DNA from: Paralvinella palmiformis
Lineage: Eukaryota; Annelida; Polychaeta; Terebellida; Alvinellidae
Assembly: GCA_025642065.1 (NCBI GenBank)
Contig: JAODUP010001262.1
Span: 1 to 64,000 of the forward strand
Length of the DNA: 64,000 nucleotides
Reading direction: 5' to 3'
How positions within the stretch are numbered: position 1 is the first letter of the stretch; every line of letters starts with the position of its first letter. The position numbers and the translations under genes are program-made. Of the stretch, positions 24,301 through 35,915 are shown piece by piece. The notes under the pieces were generated by a model. The model did no database searches, was not told the origin of the DNA, and saw only the letters and a program-made list of their open reading frames with translations.

Positions 24301-24310
24301 AATAAGCAAA

Positions 24311-24770
24311 ATGAAAGAAAATGTTAAAACGTATATTTATTTATGGCTTAAGCTAATTCCCGAACGAACTAAGCCGTTCTTTTAAAGTATTTTTAACAGT
24401 AGTGGTAAATATATATAGTTCCAATTGATATTAGTAGTCAACACATATTTTCACAGATCTGGAAAATGGACTGAAAAACTTTGAAAGAGAATGTGAGGAG
24501 CAAATGCTGGAATTATCTGAAATGAATAGTACTATGGCGACATCTGAAAACGTGTTGGAGCTGAAAAAGAAATAGTGTAACAAGGTAACTAGAGTAGAAG
24601 AAATACCATTTCAATACAAAATATGCCAGGAGTAGAAGATGCTGACTGTAAAGAGTTTTTTTTATTTCTTTTTGGAAGATCAGTTAGACACGTCCATAGA
24701 CATAGAAGATGCTCAAAGAACCCCAGGTAGACCACCCCGTGTTATTATTATTATTATAATACCAAACTAA
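24311..24770 (+). mobile_element. LINE-A ORF1 remnant
   Basis: Begins ATGAAAGAAAATGTTAAAAC and reads TYIYLWLKLIPERTKPF before frameshifts. It continues with an acidic, coiled-coil-like stretch (DLENGLKNFERECEEQMLEL) and then a segment ending AQRTPGRPPRVIII, typical of the RNA-binding ORF1 protein of L1-type or related LINEs. Its paralogue is on the minus strand at 3300-3000. It is cut at about 24780 by an L2/CR1-like LINE and an (AT)n run, and resumes at 26430. Confidence 0.75.
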
Positions 24771-24900
24771 TAAAGCACTCTTTTCATAATTAAAGCCTGT
24801 TAAAAAGCGCTGTACATAAACTTATGAAGAAAAAAACCCATATCAGATATAACAAATATAATACGATTATTTCATAACAATATATGTATAAAGCTAACTT

Positions 24901-24902
<2 letters not shown>

Positions 24903-24978
<76 letters not shown>
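24903..24978. repeat. (AT)n microsatellite
   Basis: About 38 AT units directly next to the 3' end of the minus-strand LINE, possibly grown from its tail. Confidence 0.95.
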
Positions 24979-24983
<5 letters not shown>

Positions 24984-24989
24984 ATTGAT

Positions 24990-26300
24990 TCATACTGGCT
25001 GCTGAAAATGAAATTTTCTTTCGCCATAGCTAACCCTTGGAACCACCAATGCCACTGAACCCATCGAACGTAGTGTTCTTCTTGGTTGATAAACTGTCAA
25101 CATTTCAGATATGTATCTTGGAGCCTGTTCATGTAGGGCTTTATACGTGTGCATCAGGATTTTAAATTGCACTCGATACTTAACAGTCAACTAATGCAGA
25201 TCCTTCAATATTGGTGTAATGTGACTCCGGCGTGATGTTCGAGTCACAATCCTGCCGCCGTGTTCTGTGTATGTTTGTACGCATCCATCCCTCAATGTTA
25301 GTAAGACAGTTCTAAATGAGTGAGAGGGATTATGATTTCACAGCGTCTTCCTTGAATGAGATGTATAGCTGTGTGTCATCTGCATAAAAATGGTAAGAAA
25401 GTCCATGCCGACGGATAATGGCTCCTAGAGGCTTAACGTACATGGTGTATTTCTTCGGGCCGAGTATCGAGCCTTGTGGTATACCATATTTCAGGAGTAC
25501 TGGCTTAGAATGCTCGCTATATATGACCACTACCTAGAAGCGGTCGATAAGCTATGATGCTATACATTTGAGAGCTGCTCCGCAGATTCCGAATACATTC
25601 TCAAAGCGACTCAACAAGATTCCATGATCAGGAGCTAACAAATCGAGCATGACAAACACTGTGACAAAACCATTATCAAGAGACTTGATGATATCGCTTT
25701 ATACCTTCAGAAGTGCCGTCACGGTCGAGTGAAATCTGCATTAAGCTGACTGAAGCTCCTCGTGAAAACCCTTCCCCACCAACTGGCGTTCAATACGTGT
25801 GTCTAAAATCTTCTCTAATACCTTGGAAATGAACGGAAGGTTGGATACAGGTCTGTAGTTTTTTAGAATGTCTGGATCGAGTTTTGGTTTCTTAAGCAGT
25901 GGTCGTATCTGGGCGCATTTAAATACAGGAGGCACACGACAACTATCCATGGAGACATTGACAATTGCGATGATGATATGGAGTAACTCAATAACACACA
26001 GCTTTAGAAACCATGTGGGCATCAGATCAAGACTACAGGATTTGCTAGGTGACTTCATGATGAGAGTCTTCACTTCATCTTCTGAGGCGTGAGTAAACCT
26101 ATCCAGTGGTGTATTTACAGATGATGTATCGATTTCCTGGTCAATACCGTGCATCTGATCTGTCTGGAGGTAACGTTGGATGTTTTGTATCTTATTAATA
26201 AAGAAAGAGCTGAACAGCTCAGCTAGTTCACTGGGAGACCCTGTTTGGGGAAGAGATATTGATCCCATGTCGCCAAGCAGGTGTTTGGCCACTTTGTATA
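24990..26300 (-). mobile_element. L2/CR1-like LINE fragment, reverse transcriptase
   Basis: Minus-strand reverse transcriptase of a non-LTR element. From 5' to 3' it shows: an upstream linker with FSSFFINKIQNI; KSPSKSCSLDLMPTWFLK; LLKKPKLDPDILKNYRPVSN; LPFISKVLEK (all before 25741); then GIPQGSILGP and the catalytic FYADDTQLYISF (25530-25330); then, after an internal deletion, a C-terminal tail with RVQFKILMHTYKALHEQAP and YQPRRTLRS (25190-24990). Stops and frameshifts show it is dead; the 5' part and endonuclease are absent. Motif order and tail are those of the L2/CR1 group. It is inserted in LINE-A and lacks a counterpart in the 2-3k copy. Confidence 0.88.
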
Positions 26301-26429
26301 TGCCTTTCTACTCATGAACTCAGGCAGTCATCTTTTCAGAATAGTAACCTATCCTGGTTTGTTTTAGGAGTTTATTCACCACAATACATTGACCTCTATA
26401 TATTTGGTTTCGTGCCAAACCTCAAATAA

Positions 26430-28600
26430 TAGTAGCACGATGTCACAGCAAAATCGATACATTCAAGAAGCAGCAATTTAAACTATGGAAGGGACATGCC
26501 GTTCACGATATGGCCGGATTTCCGGTGGCATAGCAGTTTTTATGAAGAACTCGGTTCGAGAAGGTATTATTAAGTTGAACAAAACTTTCAACCATACCTA
26601 TACTCTTAAATATGGATAAACCATATTTTAATCTTGAGATAAATATTGTATTAGTATTCGCATATCTACCACCCGATGGATCATTTGTATATGGTAATAA
26701 TGAACAAAGTGGTATTGAGTTATTACATGAAGAACTTGTGGCAATAACAGGGAATTATGATATGGATATCCTTATATATAGGAATATGCATGCACGATAC
26801 GGTAATCTCCTGGACTACCTCGAAGATAAAGATAAATATATTCAAATTAATAATATGTCCATGAATGAAACTGGTAGTTAATAACTAAAGTAAAGGACTA
26901 GTAACGCTCTGCACCAATTTCAATGTACATATTATGAATCGGTGTAAATGTGGTGACGAACAAAGTGAATACACATGTATGGCATCTACAGGTAAAGGTT
27001 TAGCTGATTATATAATGTGCTCTACAAATATAAATGATCAGATTAAAACATTTTAAAGATCTCACACAGTTTGGAGTTAACCATTTACCTGTATGCTCTG
27101 AAATGAATGTTCAAGATGTTGTTAATGAGGGAGTTCGGGAAGATGATACCAATTATATATCGTGTGATTCCGAATGCAGAAAGGTGGAAATAATACAAAC
27201 TACTATTGACTGATGAGCATAGTACGAACCAGTTTCATTCTTTTAAACAATTATATGGGGCGCTATACATAAATGAAAATGTATATAAACGTGCTGCCAG
27301 AGAAACAGGCATGACTAAAACTGAAGCAAGACGTTCCATTTGGAAGCATACTAAACATGTAGCTTGGTAGGATGAAGAGTTACAACAGATAAAAGCACGG
27401 AGAAATGAATCTCTAAATTCATATCGAGCTTACAGAAATGATGGGCAGTTAGAAGAATAGTGTAGATACAACAACTATTTAAGGACGCATTGACTAAAAA
27501 GGTTAATGTTCATAAAGATAAACTGTATAAGAAAATTATGGTAAACTTTAGGTAAAATTTAAAGGCTATGAAGGGAGCAAAGGGAGGAATGTGTAATAAA
27601 TAAAGATGTATGGCATGGCTACTTCACGGATTTAGTAAATCGGGTGCTCAAGGTAGAGCCGGTTAATTTTGATAACCGCAATACAAGACTATTGCCAAAC
27701 GACCGACACTGTTTGGCATGTGACAATAAGAGTCCAGAAGTTCTCAATATGCTGATCACCCACGGGGAGATAGATAATGCCATTTCAAGTAGTGGAATTA
27801 TTTAGAAAACTGAAAGGTGGTGCTACAAAGGAACATTTCTTAATATTGTATCAAATTATGAATATTTAAGACTCGTTTTTAGTTGTTTATTAAAGTTGTA
27901 TAATTCAAAAGATGCATTAGCAAAACAAGCAACTAAAGCCGTAATTATTTTGTAAATATTATAATTACTATGCAATGGAATTCTTTGTTCAACATATTTT
28001 GGCTTGTTTAACGAGGTGGTATTACCTATATTATGTTATGGTGCTGAGATATGGGGATATGAAAGAACAGAGCGTATTGAATTCCTACAATTAAAGTTGT
28101 TTACACGTCTCATTGGTGTCAATAATACAACATCAAATTCGGCCCTATAAACTGAATGTGGTAGATATATGTGAACCACTTTGCTAAAGGTTTCAAATTT
28201 GGGCTACAAATAATCGATATGAATGGTAATAGACTAGTTACCAAATGCTTTCTGATGGATTATAATTTACATGAAATGAGTCTTACCACGTGGTGCACAA
28301 AAATTGAAATGTATTAAGTAGATATGGCTATAGTTATTTGGAATGAACCAAGGCGTTGTTAATGAATCATCATTTATGTTTGAATTTAAGCAACGTGTTA
28401 AAGATTGTTATCTTCAGGAATGGACTGAATCTGTACAAATTTAATACCTAAAGAGGTTATAATTTATTTATACTCTAGTAAATTTAAGAATAGTTGTGTA
28501 ATAGAATGTAAATTTCAATTTCTTCTGCAGTGTCCAGCATATGATGATATGCGAAATAAATAACAAGATTTAAACTCAATTTATATGATTTTTAAATCAA
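26430..28600 (+). mobile_element. LINE-A 3' portion: endonuclease, linker, RT thumb/C-terminus
   Basis: Continuation of LINE-A after the nested LINE. It contains an endonuclease-like part (SRYGRISGGIAVFMKNSVRE, then VFAYLPPDGSFVYG-NEQSGIELL to 26881), a linker with WDEELQQIKARRNES, and after about 27830 the late RT region (NYEYLRLVF, KDALAKQATKAV, LCYGAEIWGYERTERIEFLQ) ending near a CPAYDDMRNK motif at 28530. The catalytic RT core with the YADD box is deleted between them. Many stops are present. No function is expected. Confidence 0.82.
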
Positions 28601-29207
28601 AAAATTAAACAGGTATCAAAGCAGTTGGCTTATTTTTAAGCTATGTTGTTATTGTACCTAGCAACAAAATTGAACTGCTGCAGTGTGTCTTTACATGGAC
28701 CCAGATAGTTACACCTTAGCAATATGGGTCTAAGCCTTAAATTACGCAATAAACAATATATATTTCTTTGAAAATCCAATTCTAAATTATATTGTTCCGA
28801 TACAATTTCTAATCAATTGGTTGCATTAGTTTTGTATGACAGAAGGTTGCATACATCTTCGTTTCCGTGTATGTGTATGTAAATAGGTTCATTCAAAAGA
28901 AAGCATTGAATTAACTTTTTATTTCTAACTCGATGGTTATTAATTGCTCGTTTGATCATTCATATTAATTATTTGTTCGCTTTAGACTCTGTCGACATTT
29001 ATTTGTTTATTATTTATTATTTACTTATTATATTTAATATTCAATCACAAAACACAAACTGGAACTAAATACTTATCATATATTTGAATCTGATTCGGTA
29101 TTGTTAAAACAAATATGTTTTCCATTGAATTTAGTATGACTGGATTGATCAAATATTGCTGATATATTAATAATTCTTGCAAAAATAATTTATCTAACAA
29201 TCACAAA
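28601..29207. other. No recognisable gene
   Basis: Very AT-rich sequence after the LINE-A end; nothing supported. Confidence 0.5.
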
Positions 29208-29380
29208 GAGACTTCTGTAAGCAACTATTTCCTCTTTCAATTTGAGGTTGATTAGATGTAGTCCTCATTAGACACTTTTGCAGAATAAATTGTCTTTGTA
29301 CCAATTTCCACCCGTTTTAATAGGTACACACACATCTACACCTGCTATTATGCTGTATGGTATATCCTCGATTGAATAAT
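29208..29380 (-). pseudogene. Lectin exon A remnant (minus strand)
   Basis: After an acceptor-like CTTAG the minus strand reads YSIEDIPYSIIAGVDVCV, then KTGGNWYKDNLFC, a clear relative of gene 1 exon A. It has lost the starting WC and carries TAA-TGA stops after FCKSV. The donor has degenerated. It lies downstream of the exon 1 remnant at 30.1-29.9k on the same strand, so the two form one dead gene copy. No exon B follows. Confidence 0.8.
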
Positions 29381-29884
29381 CTAAGTATAACAAAAAAGTC
29401 AAAATAAATATTTATGACATATACTAGTACATATATCGTGCAATTAATGCTCTACAAAGCAAACTAATGCAGTATGTAGGACATTAAATTAAACGATTTG
29501 CTGAACAGTAAATATTCTAGGTATATACAACAATTAATTAAATATGTATAACAAGTGAAGTAAAGAGTGAATAATCACAAATAAGAATATTATTTTGTTC
29601 TGATCGGTTGCAGGTTTATTTTATGCCCAGTCTTTGTCACGAAACTACCGCTTAAAGAGATAATCCTGGAATATATTTTTCTAAACTTATTATCAACCTC
29701 TTTTCTGCCGAAGAAATAAATATAACATGACAGTTAAATATGTCATTGTTTTGGTTAATGACATATGATTTGCCTTTTGATATCCGTTCTGCTATGAAAT
29801 TTATTAATATATATATATAAAAAACAATGCCCTTAAAACTATAAACCTAGTCATTTCACATATCGATCATGTGGTTATTAATAT

Positions 29885-30112
29885 ATGGATCACTTCCTGC
29901 ATCAGAGTACAAGTTCCCATGGCTGGCTAAGAATGTATCCATTTGATAACGTATAATGTATATATTTAGAGGAACTGGTTGGCACATACTAACTTCTTTT
30001 CCGTTATGATAATACCCATTAGAAAAGACAAATTACGGGATTCGCTCATTAGATTTTCCAAGTAAATACGACTTTGACATTCGATGCACAATGCCGGATG
30101 TACAAATTCAGA
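29885..30112 (-). pseudogene. Lectin-family exon 1 remnant, rearranged
   Basis: The minus strand holds pieces of the PAN exon. GYYHNGKEV is recognisable in the middle, and sequence matching the GTCTLLQEV end appears as GGAACTTGTACTCTGATGCA. An out-of-order segment before it (ATTGTGCATCGAATGTCAAA) resembles the C62-C68 part. Frame is lost and the order is scrambled. Confidence 0.65.
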
Positions 30113-31632
30113 GATGACTACGTACTTCTTGAAACACCAAAACCCAAATTAATATTGCAATTGTAGTCTGGGCAAAATGGTAATGGATGAAATAAAGTCG
30201 TCTCTCATATAGAATACATAAAATCCCCCAAGCGAAATAATACTAAACTCTAACTGAATAACTTCATGCTTGCAATAAATATATAATTGTTCGAGTCCTT
30301 GTTCTCAGTAGAACAAACGTGGTTATATCAGACAGGAAAATGTATTAATAACTGTCTTGCGTACCCAATTAGCTAACTCCCAAATATACATACTCACCAA
30401 CTGGCTTCTTCACTTTATGTGTAACATATTTGATTATTTTGACAATGTTGTGATTTTACATAGATTTTTCTTATTATTACCTGGATTTTAACTAATGTGT
30501 TCGTCATGATCGGAATCTTGAATACATGTCTTCATATCTGTTTCATAGTTGATATAATACATGTTGTGGTAATTAATATTATGTCATATGGACATTTGAA
30601 TGTCACACAAATCATTACTTGATTCATTGTAAGCAATTCGTTATTGATATGCCAAAACTATATGAGGAACGTATTACATCTTGGAGCTAAAATATAATTA
30701 TTAAAATATAATCAATGCACACACATGTTTTAAATCTCTATGGCACTAGTCTCCCGCTGACTAAGGGAAATCAACACTGTTCACACTATACATAGCACCA
30801 TATGGTAGACGAGGTCCTCAAACAAGTATTAATATCTTGCAAAGACAACCAACACTTTTAATTACAGGTCCTGCAACACTATATTAAGCGTTGTATTAAA
30901 TTGTGGCAGTCTACTAGCATACATATAAATCCATGAAGGATGAAACTAATGTTTTCCTAAAATCGGAAATATACCAATTGGCAAGCAGTATGTTGATTGC
31001 ATTTACTTTGTGGTAGAACAATGTACAATTTCTGATTTCGATGAATTATAGTAACTTAGAGATCGTTTGACCTTTCATAACCCATAGTGCGAAAGAATAT
31101 GTCATGAATAGTTGATTACTTGGAAAATAGTTCATGCTACAGCAGGAGAATATATGTGGACCAGTGGCTCTTCACGCTATGATGCTATTACTATACTTCA
31201 GACAACACAAACGACGCTTCATAAACAAGTACTTATATAGTCGAGTAGTCAAATGAACCTTAGCCAACATTAGTAAGATATGCCAGATAATATTGTCGCT
31301 GTACATATGGTAGGTTGGTGTATTTAATAAATTTGTCTAATATTGATTTTCTACTTCATCCGGTTTGTAAATTGCATATAATATGGCGCCATTCTATGAC
31401 GCTGTGCCATAAAAACATTTCAGATTTAATAATGTTACCAGTCCATGGGCCGCTGCAAACCCTCGGTCAAACCCTATTGTGCACGATGCCCAGTTTACAC
31501 CAATTTTGTATTCGTCATTCCTACTTATCAACCCAGACTTCGTACAACATAAATAACGTATTTCAGGATAAGGAAAGTGGCAACAAACAACGATTCTTAT
31601 TTCTCCAGGAAGACACGCCTAGGAATTTAAAC
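30113..31632. other. No recognisable gene; upstream of R2 copy
   Basis: AT-rich. 30750-30890 resembles 18800-18970 (decayed interspersed repeat). An open stretch at 31315-31656 has no recognisable domain and overlaps the R2 exon 1 start in another frame, so I do not call it a gene. Confidence 0.45.
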
Positions 31633-31895
31633 ATGAGTTGCAATTTTTATGCTTGATCTCTTCGTTGTGGTCTAGTTTATTTTATTAATATCAGCAGTAA
31701 ATGTGAGACAGATTTTTTAAATGAAAACAATTCTTGTCCATTAATGGATATCCTTACTACGGAAAGGTAATTGCTGTTTACGAAGTAGTTCCGTTAAGGA
31801 TATGTGTTACATCTTGTCCTACCTATAGTGAATGTCGCCGTTTCAGCATGAGCTGGATTAATCTATCGCGAACTGTTGGAACTACTCTCATTATT
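31633..31895 (+). pseudogene. Lectin-family exon 1 of copy R2, frameshifted
   Basis: Starts at an ATG equivalent to gene 1 but hits TGA within ten codons. A first-frame stretch (SSKCETDFLNENNS) and a second-frame stretch (YPYYGKVIAVYEVVPLRICV, then YSECRRFSMSWINLSRT) together cover most of the PAN domain. About 60 bp around the last cysteine are deleted and the donor GT is lost (TATTTAAGT). Exons A and B of this copy follow at 32908 and 34577, all dead. Confidence 0.82.
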
Positions 31896-31997
31896 TAAGT
31901 TTTGTTGTATTTTGTTTCTTCGTGCAAAATGTTCCTGGCCTGATTAGCATTGATAGTTGACATACTGACAAATTATATATTTGTGATTGAATTAGTG

Positions 31998-32215
31998 ACT
32001 GGGTGAGTGAGTGAGTGAGTGAGTGAGTGAGTGAGTGAAAGAGAGACTGATGGAGTTAGAGAGTACAGGAGAGTGTGAGTGTGTGAGTGAATGTGTTGGA
32101 GAGTGAGTAAGTAAGCGGGAACGTGAGTGAGTGACTGGATGAGTAGGTGGGTGAGTGAATGAGGCTGAGAGTGATTAAGTGAGTGAATGCGTTAGTGGTT
32201 GAGTTAGTGAGGCAG
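31998..32215 (+). repeat. GAGT tetranucleotide array in intron 1 of copy R2
   Basis: Pure GAGT repeats at the start grade into degenerate GAGT/GTGA units over about 200 bp. Same relative site as the arrays at 15.44-15.55k (-) and 19.80k (+). Confidence 0.9.
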
Positions 32216-32704
32216 TGGCTTGTTTGTGATGGAGTTATTATATCAACAGATGGCTTTCAATTGATACATAGTTTGGTCTGGAATACTCTTGCTTAAATTA
32301 GTAGACTTAACACAAACTTATTAATCTGTAAATCGACTTGATTATCAAATGAAAAGTGTAACTGGAAAACGGACATAATTATAGTATCAGACATGTCTTT
32401 GCTGACAAATTAGGTGTTAAATTGTTTTCATGAAACAGTACTAAATTTAAGTAAACTAAGGTAATGATAAATAATATAACTTAAAATGCGAATATTGTAT
32501 AAAACGGATATCATTTCCATCTAGTAAGATGGTCCAGATTGAAGAATCAAATTCCCAATTTGAATTGATTATGAATCATTTCAAACTAGGTGGTTCACTC
32601 ATCCAACACACAAGTCTCCCACTTAAAATAATGAGACAATTCCATTTAATACGAAAACAAACAATATTAAAATTGATTATTTGAATTAAATGCATGTGTA
32701 TCAC

Positions 32705-32815
32705 TCATTCTGTGTGAATATGCGTTTGCATGTGTGTACCTGTATGTGTGTGTGCGTGTGCGTGTGTGTGCGTGTACGTGTGTGCGTGTGCGTGTGCGTG
32801 AGTGTGGTGTTCAAA
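32705..32815. repeat. GT-rich microsatellite
   Basis: Imperfect GT/GC repeats. This is the inverted counterpart of the CA-rich tract at 11735-11905. Confidence 0.85.
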
Positions 32816-32907
32816 AGACATGTGTGTTGATAGTTATATGTTGGCGTATTTCTATCAGTCCTAACAAGTTAACTGTGGTGGTTTCTTTGTGCTTTCAATA
32901 CAACTAG

Positions 32908-33079
32908 ATTGGTGTCCAGAGAATATGACATAGTCCCAAGGATCCAGGTTTCTGTGTAGCCAATGAAACGAGTGTAACTTGGCAATAAGGAAATTTATCC
33001 TAGAAAGGCCTCTCCCCCGGTTCCCATTTAATTGACAGCAAATCAGAAGAAGATCAGCTGGCTTACAGACCACTGGTTG
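32908..33079 (+). pseudogene. Lectin exon A of copy R2
   Basis: Begins after TACAACTAG with DWCPENM, the family CTLD start, but meets TAG three codons later. A frameshift is then needed to read FCVANETSVTW, followed by TAA, and HLIDSKSEEDQLAY at the end before an intact donor (G|GTAAT). Total length is 172 bp, one more than the intact 171 bp exons. Confidence 0.85.
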
Positions 33080-33499
33080 GTAATAATTTATACTTTGCTA
33101 TAAGTGCATAAAAATACATTTAACAAATTTCATACATATCCACCTACAAAGTATGTATTTTATTTGATTAATATATTTACAGTTCATTCTAGATACTAAA
33201 TAAGACAGAAAGGGATATTTTCAGTCATTAGCACAATAATCCACTAAAATATTCCTATACTGAAGACTTTTACCCTTATATTAAGATTATATGTACCTAC
33301 AGTGTTCAGTTAATTACATATAACAAACATTCAGTGGATTGGGTAGATGAATAATTTGTAAGATTTCCAAATATGCATTTAAGGATAGGTTCGAAATTCA
33401 CTACGTTTAGCTAATGATTATGATTTTCTATCAATAATTTTAATAATAGATTCCTAAAATACAAAACCATTGTTTTACAGATACATATCTATTTTCAAA

Positions 33500-34480
33500 A
33501 GTCTAGTTACACTTTATTAAATTAAATCGTATTGGCAGCGTGATAAGTTAGATTTAATCTATAAGTAAAAACTGGCAACTTATACCTTAGATATAATAAC
33601 TACTAGCAATATATCACACAGTTTACAATATTTCGTTTGAAACTGTTATCTAATATCATAGATTTTCCACTCTTTCCCTTAGCTGACTCTTCAATATTCA
33701 ACATTGGATAACAATTATCAATAAATTAAAGATTCGCCTCATCAAAACATCCCTTTCTCAGTCTGCTTCTTCTTTCATATCAATGACCCAAGTTTAACAA
33801 ATGAATGGGGTAGGCCATTAGATCGTCTTGATATATTGTTGTTCTAATAGCTCTGTATCTTTAAGTACCCTCTTGAAAGAGGAACTTACTTATTTGGATC
33901 ATATAAAGTCTAAATGATATTTGGCCAATTCTTGAACTATAGCACATCCACATCGTTTGATAAACTTTGTTTCTATGGCAATATTATGAGAGCTACTTTA
34001 ATCACCCATGCGTTTGTTCGAGTAGACAAACATGTTGTTCTAGAAAATATTTATTTATTGATCAAGGGTGTCTGCCAAATAATATGGCTTTAAAAAAATG
34101 CTCCTTCCAAATGTGCCAATCATGGAAAAGGGACAATTTATAAGGTTAATATGGTTCATCCCATGATGTGTATTATTTATTAAAGATAATATCACATTTA
34201 CACGCAGTCTTATATTGATAATCAACGATGTCGTTATTAATTGACAAAAACCCTCCCCAATCCTGATAATCTTCAACTCAGGAGTCAGTCCCTCGATCGT
34301 TTCCAATTCAGTATGATACAAATCAAGTTTATTACTTCGACTGTCCTGTCCCCAATAGAATAATCAAGTTTTTATTAACCTCTATTACAAAATGGGTGTA
34401 TAACTAAGCCCATCCAACCTGATACCCAATATATTATTCAGTGGCTCCTTCGTTATGAAATGAAAATAATCAATCATTAT
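33500..34480. repeat. Block R2 intron segment
   Basis: Inverted homologue of 9300-10420 and 5700-6760. Lacks the SINE-like insertion found at 9955-10245. Contains the PELKIIR-like antisense stretch (34321-34055, minus strand). Confidence 0.75.
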
Positions 34481-34576
34481 GGAGCCAAAAGTTCACCCAC
34501 CGCTGAAAACTAAATCGGTTAAAATGTTGATTTTTCAAAGAGCCCATCTATCTGTATATATATATATTCATATACA

Positions 34577-34796
34577 TTCACACAATTTTGGACATCTTCA
34601 AAGCGCTAAATGGGGTGATCGTGACGAATTATACTGGACAAATTCCGGAGAACGAGTTACCTACACTAACAGGGGAACAAAATAACCAAATCTACTATCC
34701 GATAATGTGCGGTTGAAGAAAGCTGCTGGTTATGCGTGAGGTGATCAATATTGTGTAGATACTCTCCTTTACAGCTTTATGTGAATGGCGAAAACA
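34577..34796 (+). pseudogene. Lectin exon B of copy R2
   Basis: Recognisable by FWTSSKR, then DRDELYWTNSGERVTYTN and the closing TALCEW, but the exon carries a stop after SSKR, frameshifts in the middle, a mutated acceptor (CAT in place of CAG) and a final TGG CGA in which the TGA stop is changed. Confidence 0.82.
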
Positions 34797-34971
34797 GTTT
34801 TGATATTTGTTTAATTGGCATCTTTAAAGTGTATAATGAGAGTCCAAATAAACAAATTATCCTCAAATGTCTTAAGTTAAGTAGTAAAACACTCAATCAC
34901 TCACATGTATATAGTCAATTTGTAAATTAAGCTGATTATGACATATATATGTTACAATTGATATGTATAAT

Positions 34972-35064
34972 CAGGTAACGTATATATTACCCGAAATATG
35001 TGTATTGCTAATTGAGATTTAATACACATTACCTGGAAATTTCAGGTAACAAACATATTACTTG
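34972..35064. mobile_element. MITE-like foldback element, copy 2
   Basis: 93 bp relative of 6935-7038. It starts CAGGTAACGT and ends ATATTACTTG, with matching subterminal TTTCAGGTAA. The inverted repeats are now imperfect. It lies about 180 bp after exon B, whereas copy 1 lies more than 1 kb before exon B. Confidence 0.45.
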
Positions 35065-35302
35065 AATATATAGATTCATTGTAAAAATATTCGCTAAGTA
35101 CCTGTGTTATAAGTATTGATGACAACCATCACATTTAAATGCCTCTTGTCTGGTCTCGATATTATACTCATAAGCAGGAATTACAATCTCCCTCGTTTGG
35201 TAGAGGCGTCGATAAGTGAGCTGCAGGTATTAAGTTGTTGATGGATTTGCAGTAGTGTTGTAAATGTGAATATCGGAGAGCAATTAAAGATCAGTTGTTT
35301 TG

Positions 35303-35405
35303 AAATTTGGGGTAGAGACCCTTGGCTGTCGCCTATTGGGATTACCTTTTCTTGTCTTGTTAAAATTTGGGGTAGAGACCCTTGGCTGTCACCTATTGGG
35401 ATTAG
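35303..35405. repeat. 60-bp-period tandem duplication
   Basis: A 43 bp core (GGGGTAGAGACCCTTGGCTG inside) occurs twice with a period of exactly 60 bp and one difference. On the minus strand the ORF 35462-35181 crosses it and repeats IPIGDSQGSLPQI. A related motif (GTCGCCTATTGGG) occurs in inverse orientation near 47150. It is probably a repeat fragment, not a gene. Confidence 0.7.
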
Positions 35406-35462
35406 CGTCTCCAGGTGAAGGTTATATAGAAATAAAGGCACACAAGATTGAAGTGATTGCAA

Positions 35463-35915
35463 TTAGGTAACCCTTTCATGGTATAATATCTGCTTAAATT
35501 CAATGAGTAGGCACTCAGATTTCCTGCAATTGCTACTGATCACACAACAATACTATTCCCCAACGCTAATGCGAGTATTTCACACGCAATTCAGCGTTAC
35601 ATATTTTGTTTTAACTAAATGAACTAGAAATAAATGGTGAATTATAATAATCTATGTTAACTGTAAACGAAATTAAATGCAATTATTTATTTTATCAGAG
35701 GGGTATGAGAATGTAATTAATTTGTTTGGTCTATTGTATGCATGGTGCTATTGAAAGTACTCTGACATACTTGAAACTATAAATATTTTTATTCAAATTT
35801 TATAACAATAGTAATAATAATAATATTAATAATAATAAAAGCACTACAACAATAACAACAATAGTATTTTATAAAATGCCTTATTCAATTTGAGTTGCTC
35901 TAAGTGTCTTTATAT
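35463..35915. other. No recognisable gene
   Basis: AT-rich, with an ATA/ATT/ACA simple-repeat tract near 35810-35865. Confidence 0.5.

Noticed and set aside
25868..26092. Plus-strand ORF of 74 codons
   Set aside because: Antisense shadow of the L2/CR1-like reverse transcriptase.
31315..31656. Plus-strand ORF of 113 codons
   Set aside because: No domain; its end overlaps the start of the dead exon 1 at 31633 in another frame. Treated as chance.
35808..35870. Possible CRISPR-like or regularly spaced repeats
   Set aside because: Only ATA/ATT/ACA simple repeats without regular spacers; the genome is eukaryotic.
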